In this document: positions 9,350-18,665 of the stretch, in pieces
Layout of the letters: each line of letters starts with the position of its first letter
Position numbering within the stretch: the first letter of the stretch is position 1
NCBI RefSeq assembly: GCF_029210485.1
Contig: NZ_JARGET010000012.1
Coordinates: 62,001-126,000 of the forward strand
Reading direction: 5' to 3'
DNA from: Hoeflea sp. YIM 152468
Lineage (GTDB): Bacteria > Pseudomonadota > Alphaproteobacteria > Rhizobiales > Rhizobiaceae
DNA: 64,000 nt
Translations under genes and position numbers: made by a program
Notes under the pieces: generated by a model
What the model was told of the DNA's origin: nothing
What the model saw: the letters and a program-made list of their open reading frames with translations, nothing else
The model's database searches: none

Positions 9350-9823
9350 TTGAAGTTTCGCAAGTTGCCACCAAACTTTTTTCCATTCGCCAGAATTACT
9401 TTACTCATTCCCCTGGTGACCGGGATGCTGGCGCTCGCCGGACTCGGTGAAGCCAAAGCCGATTTTCGTGTTTGCAACGGAACGCAGTCGCTGGTTGGCG
9501 GCTCGATCGGCTACCGCACCGCGGAGGGCTGGGTGACGGAAGGCTGGTGGCAGATTCCCGCCAACTCCTGCGCGACCCTGATCGAGGGACAGCTCGGCTC
9601 GCGCTATTATTATCTATACGCGGAGGATGCCGGAGGCGGCGGCCGGTGGGCCGGTGACATAAATATGTGCGTCGCCGACAATGAATTCCGGGTCGTCGGC
9701 GTCGAAGATTGCTTCGCTCGCGGCTTCCAGCGCGTTGGATTCAAGGAATACGACACCGGGCGGCAAGGTAGCTGGATGGTCCAGCTATCGGACGCCCCTG
9801 AAGTGCCAGAAAGCCAGAACTGA
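9350..9823 (+). CDS. DUF1036 secreted protein
   Basis: 157 residues, apparently with a TTG start at 9350, since no ATG precedes the signal peptide in frame; the first in-frame ATG lies inside the signal sequence. The N-terminus is a Sec signal peptide (hydrophobic ITLLIPLVTGMLALAGLG, cleavage likely after AKA). The mature part is the DUF1036 domain: FRVCNGTQSLVGGSIGYR, EGWWQIPANSCATL, YYYLYAED and CFARGFQRVGF, with four conserved cysteines that can form disulfides in the periplasm. Function is unknown; the family is common in Rhizobiales and usually adjoins pyk. The stop TGA overlaps the pyk ATG by one base, so the two are translationally coupled. Confidence 0.85.
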   Translation: MKFRKLPPNFFPFARITLLIPLVTGMLALAGLGEAKADFRVCNGTQSLVGGSIGYRTAEGWVTEGWWQIPANSCATLIEGQLGSRYYYLYAEDAGGGGRWAGDINMCVADNEFRVVGVEDCFARGFQRVGFKEYDTGRQGSWMVQLSDAPEVPESQN

Positions 9824-11262
9824 TGAAACGCCAACGCAATGTTAAAATTCTTGCCACTCTCGGACCGGCCTCCTCTGACGAGGCGATGATCCGGAAACTG
9901 CATGAAGCGGGCGCGGATCTTTTCCGCATCAATATGAGCCATTCGACTCACGAGATGATGCGCACGCTTGTCACCCGTATCCGTGCAGTGGAAAAAGCCT
10001 GTGGCAGGCCGATCGGCATACTCGCCGATCTTCAGGGGCCGAAGTTGCGGGTGGGCAAGTTTGCCGAGGGAGCCGTGACGCTTGCGCCCGGCCAGACCTT
10101 CACCCTGGACAACCGTGACGAGCCCGGCGACGCAACGCGGGTATTTCTGCCGCATCCGGAAATCCTCGAAGCGGTTAAGCCCGGTCACCGGTTGTTGATC
10201 GATGACGGGAGATTGCAGCTGCTCGCCGTCAAATCCGACTCGTCGTCAATTACCTGCACGGTTGTCAGCGGGACAAAGATCTCGGATCGCAAGGGCGTCA
10301 GCCTGCCCGACACGACGCTCAGCGTCGGGGCGCTGACGGAAAAGGACCGGAGCGACCTTGATGCGGTGCTGGCGGTCAATGACGTCGATTGGGTGGCGCT
10401 GTCATTCATCCAGCGGCCTGAGGACCTGGCTGAAGTGCGCAAGATTGCGCGCGGCCGCGTCGGTCTGATGTCCAAAATCGAAAAGCCGCAGGCGCTCGAA
10501 TGCATTGACGAAATCATCGAGCTGTCGGATGCGCTGATGGTGGCGCGTGGCGATCTCGGCGTGGAAATGCCGATCGAGTCAGTCCCCGGCATCCAGAAGC
10601 AGTTGACCCGTGCCTGCCGCAAGGCCGGCAAGCCCGTGGTGGTGGCGACACAGATGCTGGAATCGATGATTTCGGCGCCAGTTCCGACACGCGCAGAAGT
10701 CTCGGACGTGGCCACTGCAGTGTTTGAAGGCGCTGACGCCGTGATGCTGTCAGCGGAATCAGCCGCCGGTGATTATCCGGTCGAAGCGGTCGAGACCATG
10801 GCGTCCATTGCGCGCAAGGTGGAGCGTGATCCGAACTATCCCGGGATCATTTTCTCGCAGCGTCCGCAGCCGGAAGCGACCGGTGCAGATGCAATTTCGC
10901 TGGCAGCGCGTCAGATCGCCGAGACACTCAACCTGTCGGCGATCGTTTGCTATACCTCATCGGGCAATACCGGTGTCCGTGCCGCGCGCGAACGGCCCCA
11001 GGTGCCTGTGATCGCCTTGTCTCCGGTCATTCATACTGCCCGGCGGCTTTCGGTTGTATGGGGATTGCACTGCGTGGTTACCCAGGATGCGTCCGATCTG
11101 GATGATATGGTTGATCGCGCCTGCCGTATTGCCTTTCGCGAGGGATTCGGCAAGCCGGGGGACCGGATCATCATTTCGGCCGGCGTGCCGCTTGGCACAC
11201 CGGGTTCGACCAACATGCTGCGCATCGCCTATATCGGATCCGACGGAATGAGCGGCATCTGA
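9823..11262 (+). CDS. pyk: Pyruvate kinase
   Basis: 479 residues, full length for the family. It converts phosphoenolpyruvate and ADP to pyruvate and ATP. Motifs: KILATLGPASSDE with RINMSHS (substrate/metal binding) near the N-terminus, the inserted B domain (about 70-165), the catalytic Lys in LMSKIEKPQA (about residue 216), MVARGDLGVEMP and ATQMLESMI, and a C-terminal allosteric domain ending with SAGVPLGTPGSTNMLRI. It follows DUF1036 with a 1-base overlap (TGATG), so both are cotranscribed. A strong terminator follows at 11302-11346. Confidence 0.97.
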   Translation: MKRQRNVKILATLGPASSDEAMIRKLHEAGADLFRINMSHSTHEMMRTLVTRIRAVEKACGRPIGILADLQGPKLRVGKFAEGAVTLAPGQTFTLDNRDEPGDATRVFLPHPEILEAVKPGHRLLIDDGRLQLLAVKSDSSSITCTVVSGTKISDRKGVSLPDTTLSVGALTEKDRSDLDAVLAVNDVDWVALSFIQRPEDLAEVRKIARGRVGLMSKIEKPQALECIDEIIELSDALMVARGDLGVEMPIESVPGIQKQLTRACRKAGKPVVVATQMLESMISAPVPTRAEVSDVATAVFEGADAVMLSAESAAGDYPVEAVETMASIARKVERDPNYPGIIFSQRPQPEATGADAISLAARQIAETLNLSAIVCYTSSGNTGVRAARERPQVPVIALSPVIHTARRLSVVWGLHCVVTQDASDLDDMVDRACRIAFREGFGKPGDRIIISAGVPLGTPGSTNMLRIAYIGSDGMSGI

Positions 11263-11301
11263 TACGCCGCCGATTACGGTGCCTGACATCGGACAGGTTT
11301 T

Positions 11302-11346
11302 GACGCCGCCACTTGCCTCAACCGGGACAGGTGGCGGCGTCTTTTT
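11302..11346 (+). terminator. Rho-independent terminator of pyk
   Basis: GACGCCGCCAC at 11302-11312 pairs perfectly with GTGGCGGCGTC at 11331-11341 and is followed directly by TTTTT (11342-11346). It lies 40 bp after the pyk stop and extends into the last codons of the oppositely transcribed hydrolase gene (ends 11318). The T-tract is on the plus side only. Confidence 0.9.
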
Positions 11347-12361
11347 CCAGGCCGGCTTCCGCCAGAGCGGCTGCAGCCTGCATATCGACATCAAGGCCAG
11401 CCACTTTCTCGACGGCCCGCACAGCCAGCTTCGTGGTTACATGATCAGGCTTGTGGCCGAGGTTGCGGATCCACACCAGCTCTGCTCCCTCGATGTCGCG
11501 GGCCAATCCCTCGGAATGGATATGCGCCAACACGACGGAATCACTGTCGCCAGTGATGATCACGGTCGGGGTCTTGATCTCGGTGTAGCGTGAGGCAACG
11601 CGTGTGAGGTAGGGCTTGAGATTGGCGACATCGATTGCGTTGGCGCGGAAGGTCCTGGGTCTCAGGACCAGCGCTGCCGCCGTCGCGCTCGCATAGTCGG
11701 CGGGCTTGGGATTGGGCGCGAAGACGCAGGCGGTGCCGCTTTCGATTCGCGTGAGACCGGCAGGCAGGGCGAGGGTGGCGGCAAACAAAGAGCCGAGAAT
11801 GGGCCGCTGGGTCAGGTCGTAGTACCAGGCTATGCCGCCAGGCCAGGGATGGGTCGCGGGTGCGAGAAAAACCAGTCCTGCTGTCTTGTCCGGGTGAGCA
11901 AGGGCGAAACTGGCTGCGACTGCACCGCCAAAGGAGTGCCCGACAACAATGGCGCTGGATATGCCTTTTGATTGCATGACACGGGCAATGGCGTCTGCCT
12001 GGCCGTCCGGGGTGTCGTTGTCCGGTCCGCCGCGCTCGGACCAGCCATGCCCGGGCCGGTCTACAAACAGCATCTCGGCGCGGCCCTCGAATTCAGGCCG
12101 GAACGGAGTCATTTGATCGCGCAGATTGCCGCTGGCGCCGTGGATGAACAGAAGCGGCGGCAGGTCCGCTGTGTCAGGGCGCGGCAGATGGACGGCATGC
12201 AGGCGATAGCCGCCGACATCAATCATCTCGCCGACGGCTGGATAAAGCGCTTCAATCTTTCGGGTTTTGAAACCGGTCCAGATGGCGAGACCAGCCAGCA
12301 GAAAAATCAAGGCAAGAAGCAGAAGGATCATGATGGTTCGGATCGGTCTTTGAAAAGGCAT
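11318..12361 (-). CDS. Membrane-anchored alpha/beta hydrolase
   Basis: 347 residues with one N-terminal membrane segment (IMILLLLALIFLLAGLAIW, about 9-28), so the catalytic domain is probably periplasmic and tethered. The alpha/beta hydrolase fold is clear: oxyanion region LLFIHGASGNLRDQ, nucleophile elbow GHSFGGAV (Ser about 143), acid in ITGDSDSVV, and His in NLGHKPDHV. A small cap domain rich in Ala/Pro lies between. The substrate cannot be read from sequence; lipase or esterase-like activity is a guess. It converges on pyk, sharing its 3' end with the pyk terminator, and lies 76 bp downstream of a TPR protein on the same strand. Confidence 0.85.
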   Translation of the reverse strand: MPFQRPIRTIMILLLLALIFLLAGLAIWTGFKTRKIEALYPAVGEMIDVGGYRLHAVHLPRPDTADLPPLLFIHGASGNLRDQMTPFRPEFEGRAEMLFVDRPGHGWSERGGPDNDTPDGQADAIARVMQSKGISSAIVVGHSFGGAVAASFALAHPDKTAGLVFLAPATHPWPGGIAWYYDLTQRPILGSLFAATLALPAGLTRIESGTACVFAPNPKPADYASATAAALVLRPRTFRANAIDVANLKPYLTRVASRYTEIKTPTVIITGDSDSVVLAHIHSEGLARDIEGAELVWIRNLGHKPDHVTTKLAVRAVEKVAGLDVDMQAAAALAEAGLEKDAATCPG

Positions 12362-12437
12362 GAGACATCTTTGCGGGAGAACTCTGAAACGGCGGCTGAC
12401 CCTCTGACCTGTTGACGTTCACGGGAAGCGTAAAGTT

Positions 12438-13046
12438 TCAGGTTCTGTCGCCTGCAAGCTTGTCGGCCAGTTCGCCGACCCGCTTCTGCGCCTGGCGGTT
12501 GGCCGGGTAGACTTCGAGTATTTGCTCCCAGGCCCTGAGTTCCAGTTCGTCATTTCCTGAACTCGACAGGATTGTGGCCATGCCGGCGATGGCGCCGAAA
12601 TGGCGCGGTTCCAGCGACAGGACCCGGTTGATGTCGGCCATGGATTTTGCGTGATCGCCCATCATGAAGTTGAGTGTGGCGCGTCGGTTCCAGCCTTCAG
12701 CATATTCCGGCATCAATACGACCACCTGATCGAGCAGGTCCAGCGCCAGGCTATGCTTGCGTTCGGTGATTGCCTTGTCGGCCCACTGCATCAGCAGGTT
12801 GGCAGTGGCGCTGCCCGAATCGCGCCATTTCGCCCAGATGCGCTCGCTCAGTCGCTTTGCCTTGTTTTCGTCGGGCTCGCGTTTGAGTTCTGAAAACAGA
12901 CTGTCCAGCGTCGCAGGTGGCTTCACCGAAGCTATGACCGATTCGTCGGCGTTGGCTTGGGCGATCGCCGGAAACGCGGCAAACAGGCCGCCCAGAAGGA
13001 CTGCCAGGGTCAGAATTCGGGACGTGGAAAACGAGAAATGGCGCAT
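12438..13046 (-). CDS. Exported TPR protein
   Basis: 202 residues with a Sec signal peptide (ILTLAVLLGGLFAAFPAIAQA). The mature protein holds about two to three tetratricopeptide-like repeats, the clearest being EYAEGWNRRATLNFMMGD followed by NRVLSLEPRHFGAIAG. TPRs mediate protein-protein contacts; a periplasmic scaffold is likely but the partner is unknown. It is a paralogue of the TPR protein at 43767-44345, sharing the YAEGWN-RA...EP-HFGA core and the upstream IW..W segment. It is on the minus strand between rpmJ and the hydrolase. Confidence 0.8.
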   Translation of the reverse strand: MRHFSFSTSRILTLAVLLGGLFAAFPAIAQANADESVIASVKPPATLDSLFSELKREPDENKAKRLSERIWAKWRDSGSATANLLMQWADKAITERKHSLALDLLDQVVVLMPEYAEGWNRRATLNFMMGDHAKSMADINRVLSLEPRHFGAIAGMATILSSSGNDELELRAWEQILEVYPANRQAQKRVGELADKLAGDRT

Positions 13047-13116
13047 AACGGAAAACTAGTCCGTCTGCGCCAGATATCAAATGCAAATTTCAGTGATGGC
13101 CAAGCGGCCCTCAGCT

Positions 13117-13242
13117 TCAGCCCTGACGAGCCTTGAAGCGCGGGTTCTGCTTGTTGATGATGTAAACCCGGCCCTTGCGACGAACCAGCTGGTTGTCACG
13201 GTGACGAGCTTTGAGCGCCTTAAGCGAATTTCTGATCTTCAT
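13117..13242 (-). CDS. rpmJ: 50S ribosomal protein L36, zinc-free form
   Basis: A 41-residue gene: [18 protein letters not shown], then [22 protein letters not shown]. This is the L36 pattern, with the zinc-ribbon cysteines absent and the longer YkgO-like 41-residue length usual in alphaproteobacteria. It sits in the large ribosomal subunit near the peptidyl transferase region. It stands alone, not in a ribosomal operon, 71 bp upstream of the TPR gene and 143 bp downstream of purK on the same strand. ATG at 13240-13242, stop at 13117-13119. Confidence 0.95.
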   Translation of the reverse strand: MKIRNSLKALKARHRDNQLVRRKGRVYIINKQNPRFKARQG

Positions 13243-13385
13243 AGTTCTGATCCGCGTGCTATTCGGGCGACAAAGCCGCCAATTCAATCAAAAGCATGCC
13301 AGCTGGGGCGCGCTCAACGGTTGGCATGGCATGTAGACGGTTGGGAAAATCCTGTCAACTGCGGGCCGCTTTTTTCCTGTTCCGA

Positions 13386-14489
13386 TCAGCTGGGGATTGG
13401 GTGTTTGGATGGGGTGATGCGGGTGACATGGCCCATCTTGCGGCCAGGCCGGGCTTCGGACTTGCCGTAGAGATGAATGACGGCATTGGGCTCGCCCGCC
13501 AACCCGGCCACAGCGTCCACATCTTCTCCGATAAGGTTTTCCATCACGCAGTCGGAGTGGCGTTCGGGGCTGCCAAGCGGCAGGCCGACAATGGCGCGGA
13601 TATGTTGTTCAAACTGCGATATGGCGCAGGCGGCTTCCGTCCAGTGTCCGGAATTGTGAACCCGTGGCGCAATTTCGTTGACCAGCAGCCGGTGGCTGCC
13701 GCCCTCGCGAACGGCAAAGAACTCAACAGCGAAAACGCCGATATAGTCCAGATGCCCGGCGATTGCGGTGGCGATCTCCAGCGCTTCGGTCTGCGCGTTG
13801 GGCCCGAGCGTCGAGGGCACGGTTGATGTGTGAAGAATGTGGTTGCGATGCATGTTCTCGGCGATGTCAAAGGCGCGCACTTCGCCGGAAATGCCGCGCG
13901 CAGCAATCACTGAGACTTCACAGTCGAAATGGACGAAGGATTCAAGAATTGCCATCTGGCCGTTCATGGCGTCAAAGGCGATATCGGCGTCTTCGGGACG
14001 AACCAGTTTCGCCTGGCCCTTGCCGTCATAGCCCAGACGAGTGGTCTTCAGCACGGCAGGCAGCCCGGTGACGGCGATGGCGTCATCCAGGTCGGCCCGT
14101 TCAGCAACGGGCGCAAACAAGGCCGTGCCGGCACCGAGCTGACGCGCCATTGCCTTTTCAAGCAAGCGGTCCTGCGCGACTTCAAGGGCCTTTGATCCGG
14201 GTCGGACCGGCAATTGTTTTTCCAGCCAACGGACTGCATCGGCCGGCACATTTTCGAATTCGTAGGTGACGACATCGCACAGCTCGGCGAGTTGCTGCAG
14301 CGCAGCCGGGTCATCATAGCCGGCAACAATCTGCCTGGTCGCAACCTGGGCTGCCGGCGCCTGTGTGTCGGGTTCCAGAATGACGGTCTTGTAGCCAAGC
14401 TTTGCCGCAGCCATTGCCAGCATGCGGCCAAGCTGGCCGCCGCCAACAATGCCGATGACCGCGCCGGGTGCGAGAGGCTGGGCGCTCAT
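13386..14489 (-). CDS. purK: 5-(carboxyamino)imidazole ribonucleotide synthase
   Basis: 367-residue ATP-grasp enzyme of purine biosynthesis: AIR + ATP + bicarbonate to N5-CAIR. The N-terminal [22 protein letters not shown] glycine-rich segment, the ATP-grasp region with [14 protein letters not shown] (about 145-158) and the metal/nucleotide segment [16 protein letters not shown] (about 265) are all intact. Its start overlaps the purE stop by four bases (ATGA), so purE and purK are coupled and act in sequence. Length is standard. Confidence 0.97.
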   Translation of the reverse strand: MSAQPLAPGAVIGIVGGGQLGRMLAMAAAKLGYKTVILEPDTQAPAAQVATRQIVAGYDDPAALQQLAELCDVVTYEFENVPADAVRWLEKQLPVRPGSKALEVAQDRLLEKAMARQLGAGTALFAPVAERADLDDAIAVTGLPAVLKTTRLGYDGKGQAKLVRPEDADIAFDAMNGQMAILESFVHFDCEVSVIAARGISGEVRAFDIAENMHRNHILHTSTVPSTLGPNAQTEALEIATAIAGHLDYIGVFAVEFFAVREGGSHRLLVNEIAPRVHNSGHWTEAACAISQFEQHIRAIVGLPLGSPERHSDCVMENLIGEDVDAVAGLAGEPNAVIHLYGKSEARPGRKMGHVTRITPSKHPIPS

Positions 14490-14986
14490 GACTGGTCTTC
14501 CGGATAATCGGCGACCGCGTCAGTACGGGCCTGGCGCCAGGCGTCGAGCCTGTCAGCCAGTCCGGGATCGGCGAGTGCCAGCACGCTGGCGGCGAGCAAG
14601 GCCGCGTTGACCGCCCCTGCCTTTCCGATCGCGAGAGTTCCGACCGGAATGCCGGCCGGCATCTGAACGATCGACAGCAGGCTGTCCTGGCCGGACAGGG
14701 CCCGGGATTCAACCGGAACTCCAAAAACCGGCAATGGCGTGAACGCGGCAGCCATGCCGGGCAGGTGTGCCGCCCCTCCAGCGCCGGCGATGATCACCTT
14801 GAATCCCTCCGCGCGCGCCGTCTTTGCAAAGGCCACAAGGCGGTCAGGCGTGCGGTGGGCTGAAATGATGAGCGGCTGATGGCTTATCTCAAGCTCGGCC
14901 AATGTCTCGGCCGCGTGTTTCATGGTGGGCCAATCAGATTGGCTCCCCATGATCACAGCCACTTTCGGTTTTTCGGTAAAGGTCAC
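14486..14986 (-). CDS. purE: N5-carboxyaminoimidazole ribonucleotide mutase
   Basis: 166 residues from a GTG at 14984-14986, preceded by a GGAGC ribosome binding site; a longer frame begins at a TTG eight codons earlier but overlaps the ydcH-like gene. The enzyme interconverts N5-CAIR and CAIR. Signature segments: [21 protein letters not shown] (catalytic His), [14 protein letters not shown], and [22 protein letters not shown]. It is a class I PurE, as expected with a purK partner immediately downstream (4-bp overlap). Confidence 0.96.
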   Translation of the reverse strand: MTFTEKPKVAVIMGSQSDWPTMKHAAETLAELEISHQPLIISAHRTPDRLVAFAKTARAEGFKVIIAGAGGAAHLPGMAAAFTPLPVFGVPVESRALSGQDSLLSIVQMPAGIPVGTLAIGKAGAVNAALLAASVLALADPGLADRLDAWRQARTDAVADYPEDQS

Positions 14987-15002
14987 GCTCAGGCTCCGAC
15001 GG

Positions 15003-15206
15003 TCAGGCAATTATATCCGGAATAATCTGGTCTTCGATCTCGGTGATCCTGTCCTTGATCGCCAGCTTCTTCTTCTTCATTCGCTGAATACGCAATTGGT
15101 CGCATCCAGTCTGTATCATGGCATTGATTGCGACGTCGAAATCTTCGTGCTCATGCCGCAACCGCGCCACCAGCATACGTAGCTCCGCTTGTTCCTGATC
15201 TGCCAT
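15003..15206 (-). CDS. YdcH family protein (DUF465)
   Basis: 67 residues, highly charged and helical, predicted to form a coiled-coil hairpin. It has the DUF465 signature: a heptad-rich helix with [13 protein letters not shown], then [17 protein letters not shown]. Function of the family is unknown; E. coli YdcH is a small cytosolic protein of no established role. It is the first gene of a probable operon with purE (16-bp gap) and purK, and is divergent from a second DUF465 gene at 15417. Confidence 0.85.
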   Translation of the reverse strand: MADQEQAELRMLVARLRHEHEDFDVAINAMIQTGCDQLRIQRMKKKKLAIKDRITEIEDQIIPDIIA

Positions 15207-15416
15207 AGTTTCCCCGTTTCACGCATGCAGTCGGCGCCTGGCCAGACCTTTTTGTCATGGCGGCGCTCTACCACAGAAACAGGCGTAACGGGAAGTTATC
15301 CCTCATCAAGAAATCACCTTCGACAAACCAGTAAAGCCGTGGCACACTCTTAGGCGTCAACAAACGATTTGCACCGGTGTTCCGGCGCCGATGCATTCCA
15401 GCTAAAGGAGTCGCTT

Positions 15417-15593
15417 ATGTCGATTGATGCTCACCTTGCCACACTTGAAAGAAAGCACGGCGAATTGGAGGCCCAGCTCCGCACGGTACAAGCACAACCG
15501 TCCGTCCATGACGATATGATCGTGGATATTAAGCGCCGCAAACTCCGACTGAAGGATGAGATCAACCGTCTGCGCGGTGATACGCAACATTAA
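15417..15593 (+). CDS. YdcH family protein (DUF465)
   Basis: 58 residues from the ATG at 15417, which follows a strong AAAGGAG at suitable spacing. MSIDAHLATLERKHGELEAQ is a charged coiled-coil helix, and IKRRKLRLKDEINRLRG matches the C-terminal DUF465 helix. It is the divergent partner of the DUF465 gene at 15003-15206; the two share the 210-bp region 15207-15416. Function is unknown. It ends 28 bp before a terminator hairpin. Confidence 0.85.
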   Translation: MSIDAHLATLERKHGELEAQLRTVQAQPSVHDDMIVDIKRRKLRLKDEINRLRGDTQH

Positions 15594-15621
15594 CCAGATT
15601 TGTATGACATGAGGATGACAG

Positions 15622-15648
15622 GGCGCGGGGTATACTCCGCGCCTTTTT
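15622..15648 (+). terminator. Rho-independent terminator of the ydcH-like gene
   Basis: GGCGCGG at 15622-15628 pairs with CCGCGCC at 15637-15643 across an 8-base loop, followed by TTTTT (15644-15648). It is 28 bp downstream of the plus-strand DUF465 stop. Confidence 0.85.
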
Positions 15649-15711
15649 GACATCCGGGACAGGTGTACCGCGCGCTACGCCTGAAACGACTTTTCCATTG
15701 CGGTCAACGGG

Positions 15712-15969
15712 TCAGGACCAGAACTGGTCGACCCACAGGTTGAGGTGCATAAATCCATCGGTCCGGACTGTGTAGATCCGGCGAGTTCCCTGACTGGTGA
15801 CAGTCACCAAATTACAGTCGAGCAGCGCCTTGAGATGCTGTGAGACCGCTGGCCGGCTGATCGGCAGCCCTTTGGCAAGTTCATTGACCGTGCGCGGCTG
15901 GCGGCGCAACTCCTCCAGAAGATAGCGTCTGTTGGGGTCGGCGATGGCTTGGAAAGCATCCATGGTCAT
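15712..15969 (-). CDS. ArsR-family winged-helix regulator (short)
   Basis: 85 residues, essentially one ArsR winged helix: AIADPNRRYLLEELRRQPRTVNELAKGL, the recognition helix SRPAVSQHLKALLDCNLV and the wing VTSQGTRRIYTV. It lacks the paired metal-binding Cys or His of ArsR/SmtB sensors and ends soon after the wing (LNLWVDQFW), as in the DUF2087-free SdpR-like autorepressors that lie beside SRPBCC genes; no such partner is adjacent here. The dimer would bind DNA in the cytosol; effector and targets are unknown. The upstream 200 bp to the acyl-CoA synthetase hold no clear feature. Confidence 0.82.
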   Translation of the reverse strand: MTMDAFQAIADPNRRYLLEELRRQPRTVNELAKGLPISRPAVSQHLKALLDCNLVTVTSQGTRRIYTVRTDGFMHLNLWVDQFWS

Positions 15970-16172
15970 ATATGCACGCTAGATAAAACAAGTGAGACCG
16001 GCAAGCCCTTTGTCTTGACCGTAACCGGCGCTGCAGAGCTGCCGAACCCGTCAGTTGAAAAGTTGAACTGAGAGAACCTCTTTCTATCGCGAATGTCTTT
16101 ACATGCCGGTTCGGATGCGCAGGTTGGCTCTCATCTTACCCAGTCGGCTTGAGACTTGTTGGACCACCTTGT

Positions 16173-17822
16173 TTAGGCGCCCAGGGTCCTGGCCTGATCG
16201 CGCAGCAAGAACTTCTGGATCTTGCCAGTGGAGGTTTTGGGTATGTCGCAAAAGACAACGGTGCGCGGACATTTGAACCGGGCCAGCAATCCGCGGCAAT
16301 GCTCGATGACATCTGCTTCACTCAAAGCATGGCCGCTGCGGAGCTCAACAAAAGCGCAAGGGGTTTCACCCCATTTGTCATCAGGCCGGGCCACGACGGC
16401 CGCAGCCAGGATCCCGGGATGCTTGTAGAGAGCATCCTCGACCTCGATTGAGGAAATGTTCTCGCCGCCCGATATGATGATGTCCTTGGAGCGGTCCTTG
16501 ATCTGCAAATACCCGTCGGGGTGCATGACTCCCAGATCGCCGGAATGAAACCAGCCGCCGCGGAAGGCCTCCTTGCTGGCGGCCGGATTTTTCAGATAGC
16601 CCTTCATGACGATATTGCCCCGGAACATGACTTCGCCGATCGTCTCGCCATCGGCGGGCACATTTTGCATGGTTTCGGGATCCATCACCGCCAGATTTTC
16701 GAGTGCCGGGTAGCGCACCCCCTGGCGCGCCTTCCTGGTTGTCCGGGCAGCCCGTTCCAGCGCCGACCATTCGGCTTTCCATTCATTGACAACCGCAGGA
16801 CCGTAGGTTTCGGTCAGTCCATAAAGGTGGACCACCTCAAAGCCGGCATCGGCCATGCCGGCCAGCACTGCTTCGGGCGGTGGCGCGGCAGCTGTATTGA
16901 AGCTGACCGTGTGGGTGAATTCGGGTCTTTCATCCTCGGGCACATTGAGAAGTGTCGCCATGACCACCGGCGCACCGCAGAGATGGGTGACACCGTGGTC
17001 GGCGATGGCATCGTACATGGCTTTGGCCCGGACCCAACGCAGACAGACATGAGTGCCGCCGACAACGCCAAGCGTCCAGGGGAAGCACCAGCCGTTGCAG
17101 TGAAACATCGGCAGGCTCCAGAGATAGACCGGATGTCGACCCATGCCGGAGGCAATGACATTGGCGTATCCCATCATGGCCGCCCCCCGATGATGATACA
17201 CCACACCCTTTGGGTTGCCCGTGGTGCCGGAGGTGTAATTGAGAGACAGGGAATCCCATTCATCTTGAGGCAGGGTCCGGTCAAAATCCGGTTCCGCCGC
17301 CTGCACCCATTCGTCGTAATCCAGAGTTCCGATCCGCGCTCCTTTCGGGAAAGGCGCGTCATCGGGATAATTTGCGTCGTCATAGTCAATGACGATCGGA
17401 TCGGCTTTGGCGAGCTTGAGTGCCTCGGCGACCACGCCGGAAAATTCACGGTCAACGATCAGCAGCTTGCTGTCGGAGTGATCAAGCTGGAACGCGATCG
17501 CCTCGGCATCAAGCCGTGTGTTGATCGAATGCAGCACAGCCCCGGTCATCGGCACACCATGGTGGGCTTCAAGCATCGCCGGAGTGTTCGACAGCATCAC
17601 CGAAACCGTGTGACCCCGCGTCAGACCGAGCGCGGACAAGGCATTGGCGAGCTGTTTGGACCGCGTCAGAAAGTCCCTGTAGCTCATCCGCAAGGCGCCA
17701 TGGATGATTGCGACGTGATCCGGATGGATCAGCGCTGCGCGCTCCAGATGCGCCAGTGGCGTCAACGGCTGATAGTTGGCGGGATTGGGATCGAGATCGA
17801 TTTCGTAAGGGGTGATGCTCAC
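16173..17822 (-). CDS. AMP-forming acyl-CoA synthetase
   Basis: 549 residues of the ANL superfamily; it activates a carboxylic acid as acyl-AMP and transfers it to CoA. Motifs in order: P-loop YTSGTTGNPKGV (about 188-199), MFHCNGWCFPW, the adenine motif HLYGLTETYGP (about 324-334), the hinge aspartate in WFHSGDLGVMHPDGY, KDRSKDIIISGGENISS and the C-terminal catalytic Lys in PKTSTGKIQKFLLR. The pattern is closest to medium-chain/alkK and DmdB-like ligases (fatty acids or methylmercaptopropionate), but the substrate cannot be settled from sequence. Starts with ATG at 17822; 66 bp after the TSUP gene start region on the same strand, so it may be read with it. Confidence 0.9.
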   Translation of the reverse strand: MSITPYEIDLDPNPANYQPLTPLAHLERAALIHPDHVAIIHGALRMSYRDFLTRSKQLANALSALGLTRGHTVSVMLSNTPAMLEAHHGVPMTGAVLHSINTRLDAEAIAFQLDHSDSKLLIVDREFSGVVAEALKLAKADPIVIDYDDANYPDDAPFPKGARIGTLDYDEWVQAAEPDFDRTLPQDEWDSLSLNYTSGTTGNPKGVVYHHRGAAMMGYANVIASGMGRHPVYLWSLPMFHCNGWCFPWTLGVVGGTHVCLRWVRAKAMYDAIADHGVTHLCGAPVVMATLLNVPEDERPEFTHTVSFNTAAAPPPEAVLAGMADAGFEVVHLYGLTETYGPAVVNEWKAEWSALERAARTTRKARQGVRYPALENLAVMDPETMQNVPADGETIGEVMFRGNIVMKGYLKNPAASKEAFRGGWFHSGDLGVMHPDGYLQIKDRSKDIIISGGENISSIEVEDALYKHPGILAAAVVARPDDKWGETPCAFVELRSGHALSEADVIEHCRGLLARFKCPRTVVFCDIPKTSTGKIQKFLLRDQARTLGA

Positions 17823-17888
17823 GCGGCGGTTCCTGTTCAGTGGGACTTAATCAGTCCACCATCAAATCACCTCAACGCCCCGCTGTCA

Positions 17889-18665
17889 TCAGCCCAGGAG
17901 GTGTGAGGTTCCGTCCCAGATCAGCTTCAACGCGGCGAGCAAGACCATCGCATACATGAAAGGGTAGAATATATCAGGCTTCATCCGCCGGACGATGAAG
18001 GCGCCTGCCAGCGTTGCCACCGGCGCCAGAGGCGCCAGAGCCAGCGAAGTCGAGAGGTTTGTGACATCAAACTGTCCCAATGCGAAATAGGGCGCCAGCT
18101 TGACCGCATTGATGATAGCGAAGAACCGGACGGAGGTGCCGGTGTAGGTCTTGGGATCTTGGCGGAGCGGCAAGGTATAGATCTGGTAGGGCGGTCCGCC
18201 TGCATGCGAGACGAAGCTGGTGAAGCCCGACAATGTTCCCCACAACAGGCCCTGGGTCGGCCGATGCGGGTGTGACGTCTGCGTGTTGCCGTTGCGGGCG
18301 GTCGCCAGGATCTGCGCCAGGTATCGCCAGACAAACCACAGTGCCACAACACCGACGATGAGCTTGATCATGGCTGCGGTGACCCATGCCGCTGTCGCCC
18401 AGCCAATGGCGATGCCGATCAGGGCACCGGGCACCATGATGACCAGCGTGCGGTTGTCCTTGTGGCTGCGCCAGATCCAGAGGCTGACCGCATCCATGAC
18501 AACCAGAATTGGCAGCAGGATCGCCGCAGCCTGCACCGGAGAGATGGTCAGCGCCATCAACGGCACTCCCAGAAGCGCCATGGCACCGCCGAAGCCCCCT
18601 TTGGAGAGGCCGACCATGATCACGGCAGGAATTGCGGTGGCATAGAAGAAGGGGTCAGACATCAT
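17889..18665 (-). CDS. TSUP/TauE-SafE family permease
   Basis: 258-residue inner membrane protein with about eight hydrophobic segments. The opening PAVIMVGLSKGGFGGAMALLGVPLMALTISPVQA and the mid-protein GTLSGFTSFVSHAGGPP are the two TauE/SafE repeats characteristic of the TSUP family of anion (often sulfite or sulfonate) exporters. Substrate is unknown. Two ATGs in tandem (18665 and 18662) are possible starts. It is divergent from the ThiE-like gene (93-bp gap) and lies directly upstream of the acyl-CoA synthetase on the same strand. Confidence 0.88.
   Translation of the reverse strand: MMSDPFFYATAIPAVIMVGLSKGGFGGAMALLGVPLMALTISPVQAAAILLPILVVMDAVSLWIWRSHKDNRTLVIMVPGALIGIAIGWATAAWVTAAMIKLIVGVVALWFVWRYLAQILATARNGNTQTSHPHRPTQGLLWGTLSGFTSFVSHAGGPPYQIYTLPLRQDPKTYTGTSVRFFAIINAVKLAPYFALGQFDVTNLSTSLALAPLAPVATLAGAFIVRRMKPDIFYPFMYAMVLLAALKLIWDGTSHLLG

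Noticed and set aside
16521-17906. 461-codon open frame opposite the acyl-CoA synthetase
   Set aside because: Shadow frame; all ANL motifs are intact on the minus strand.
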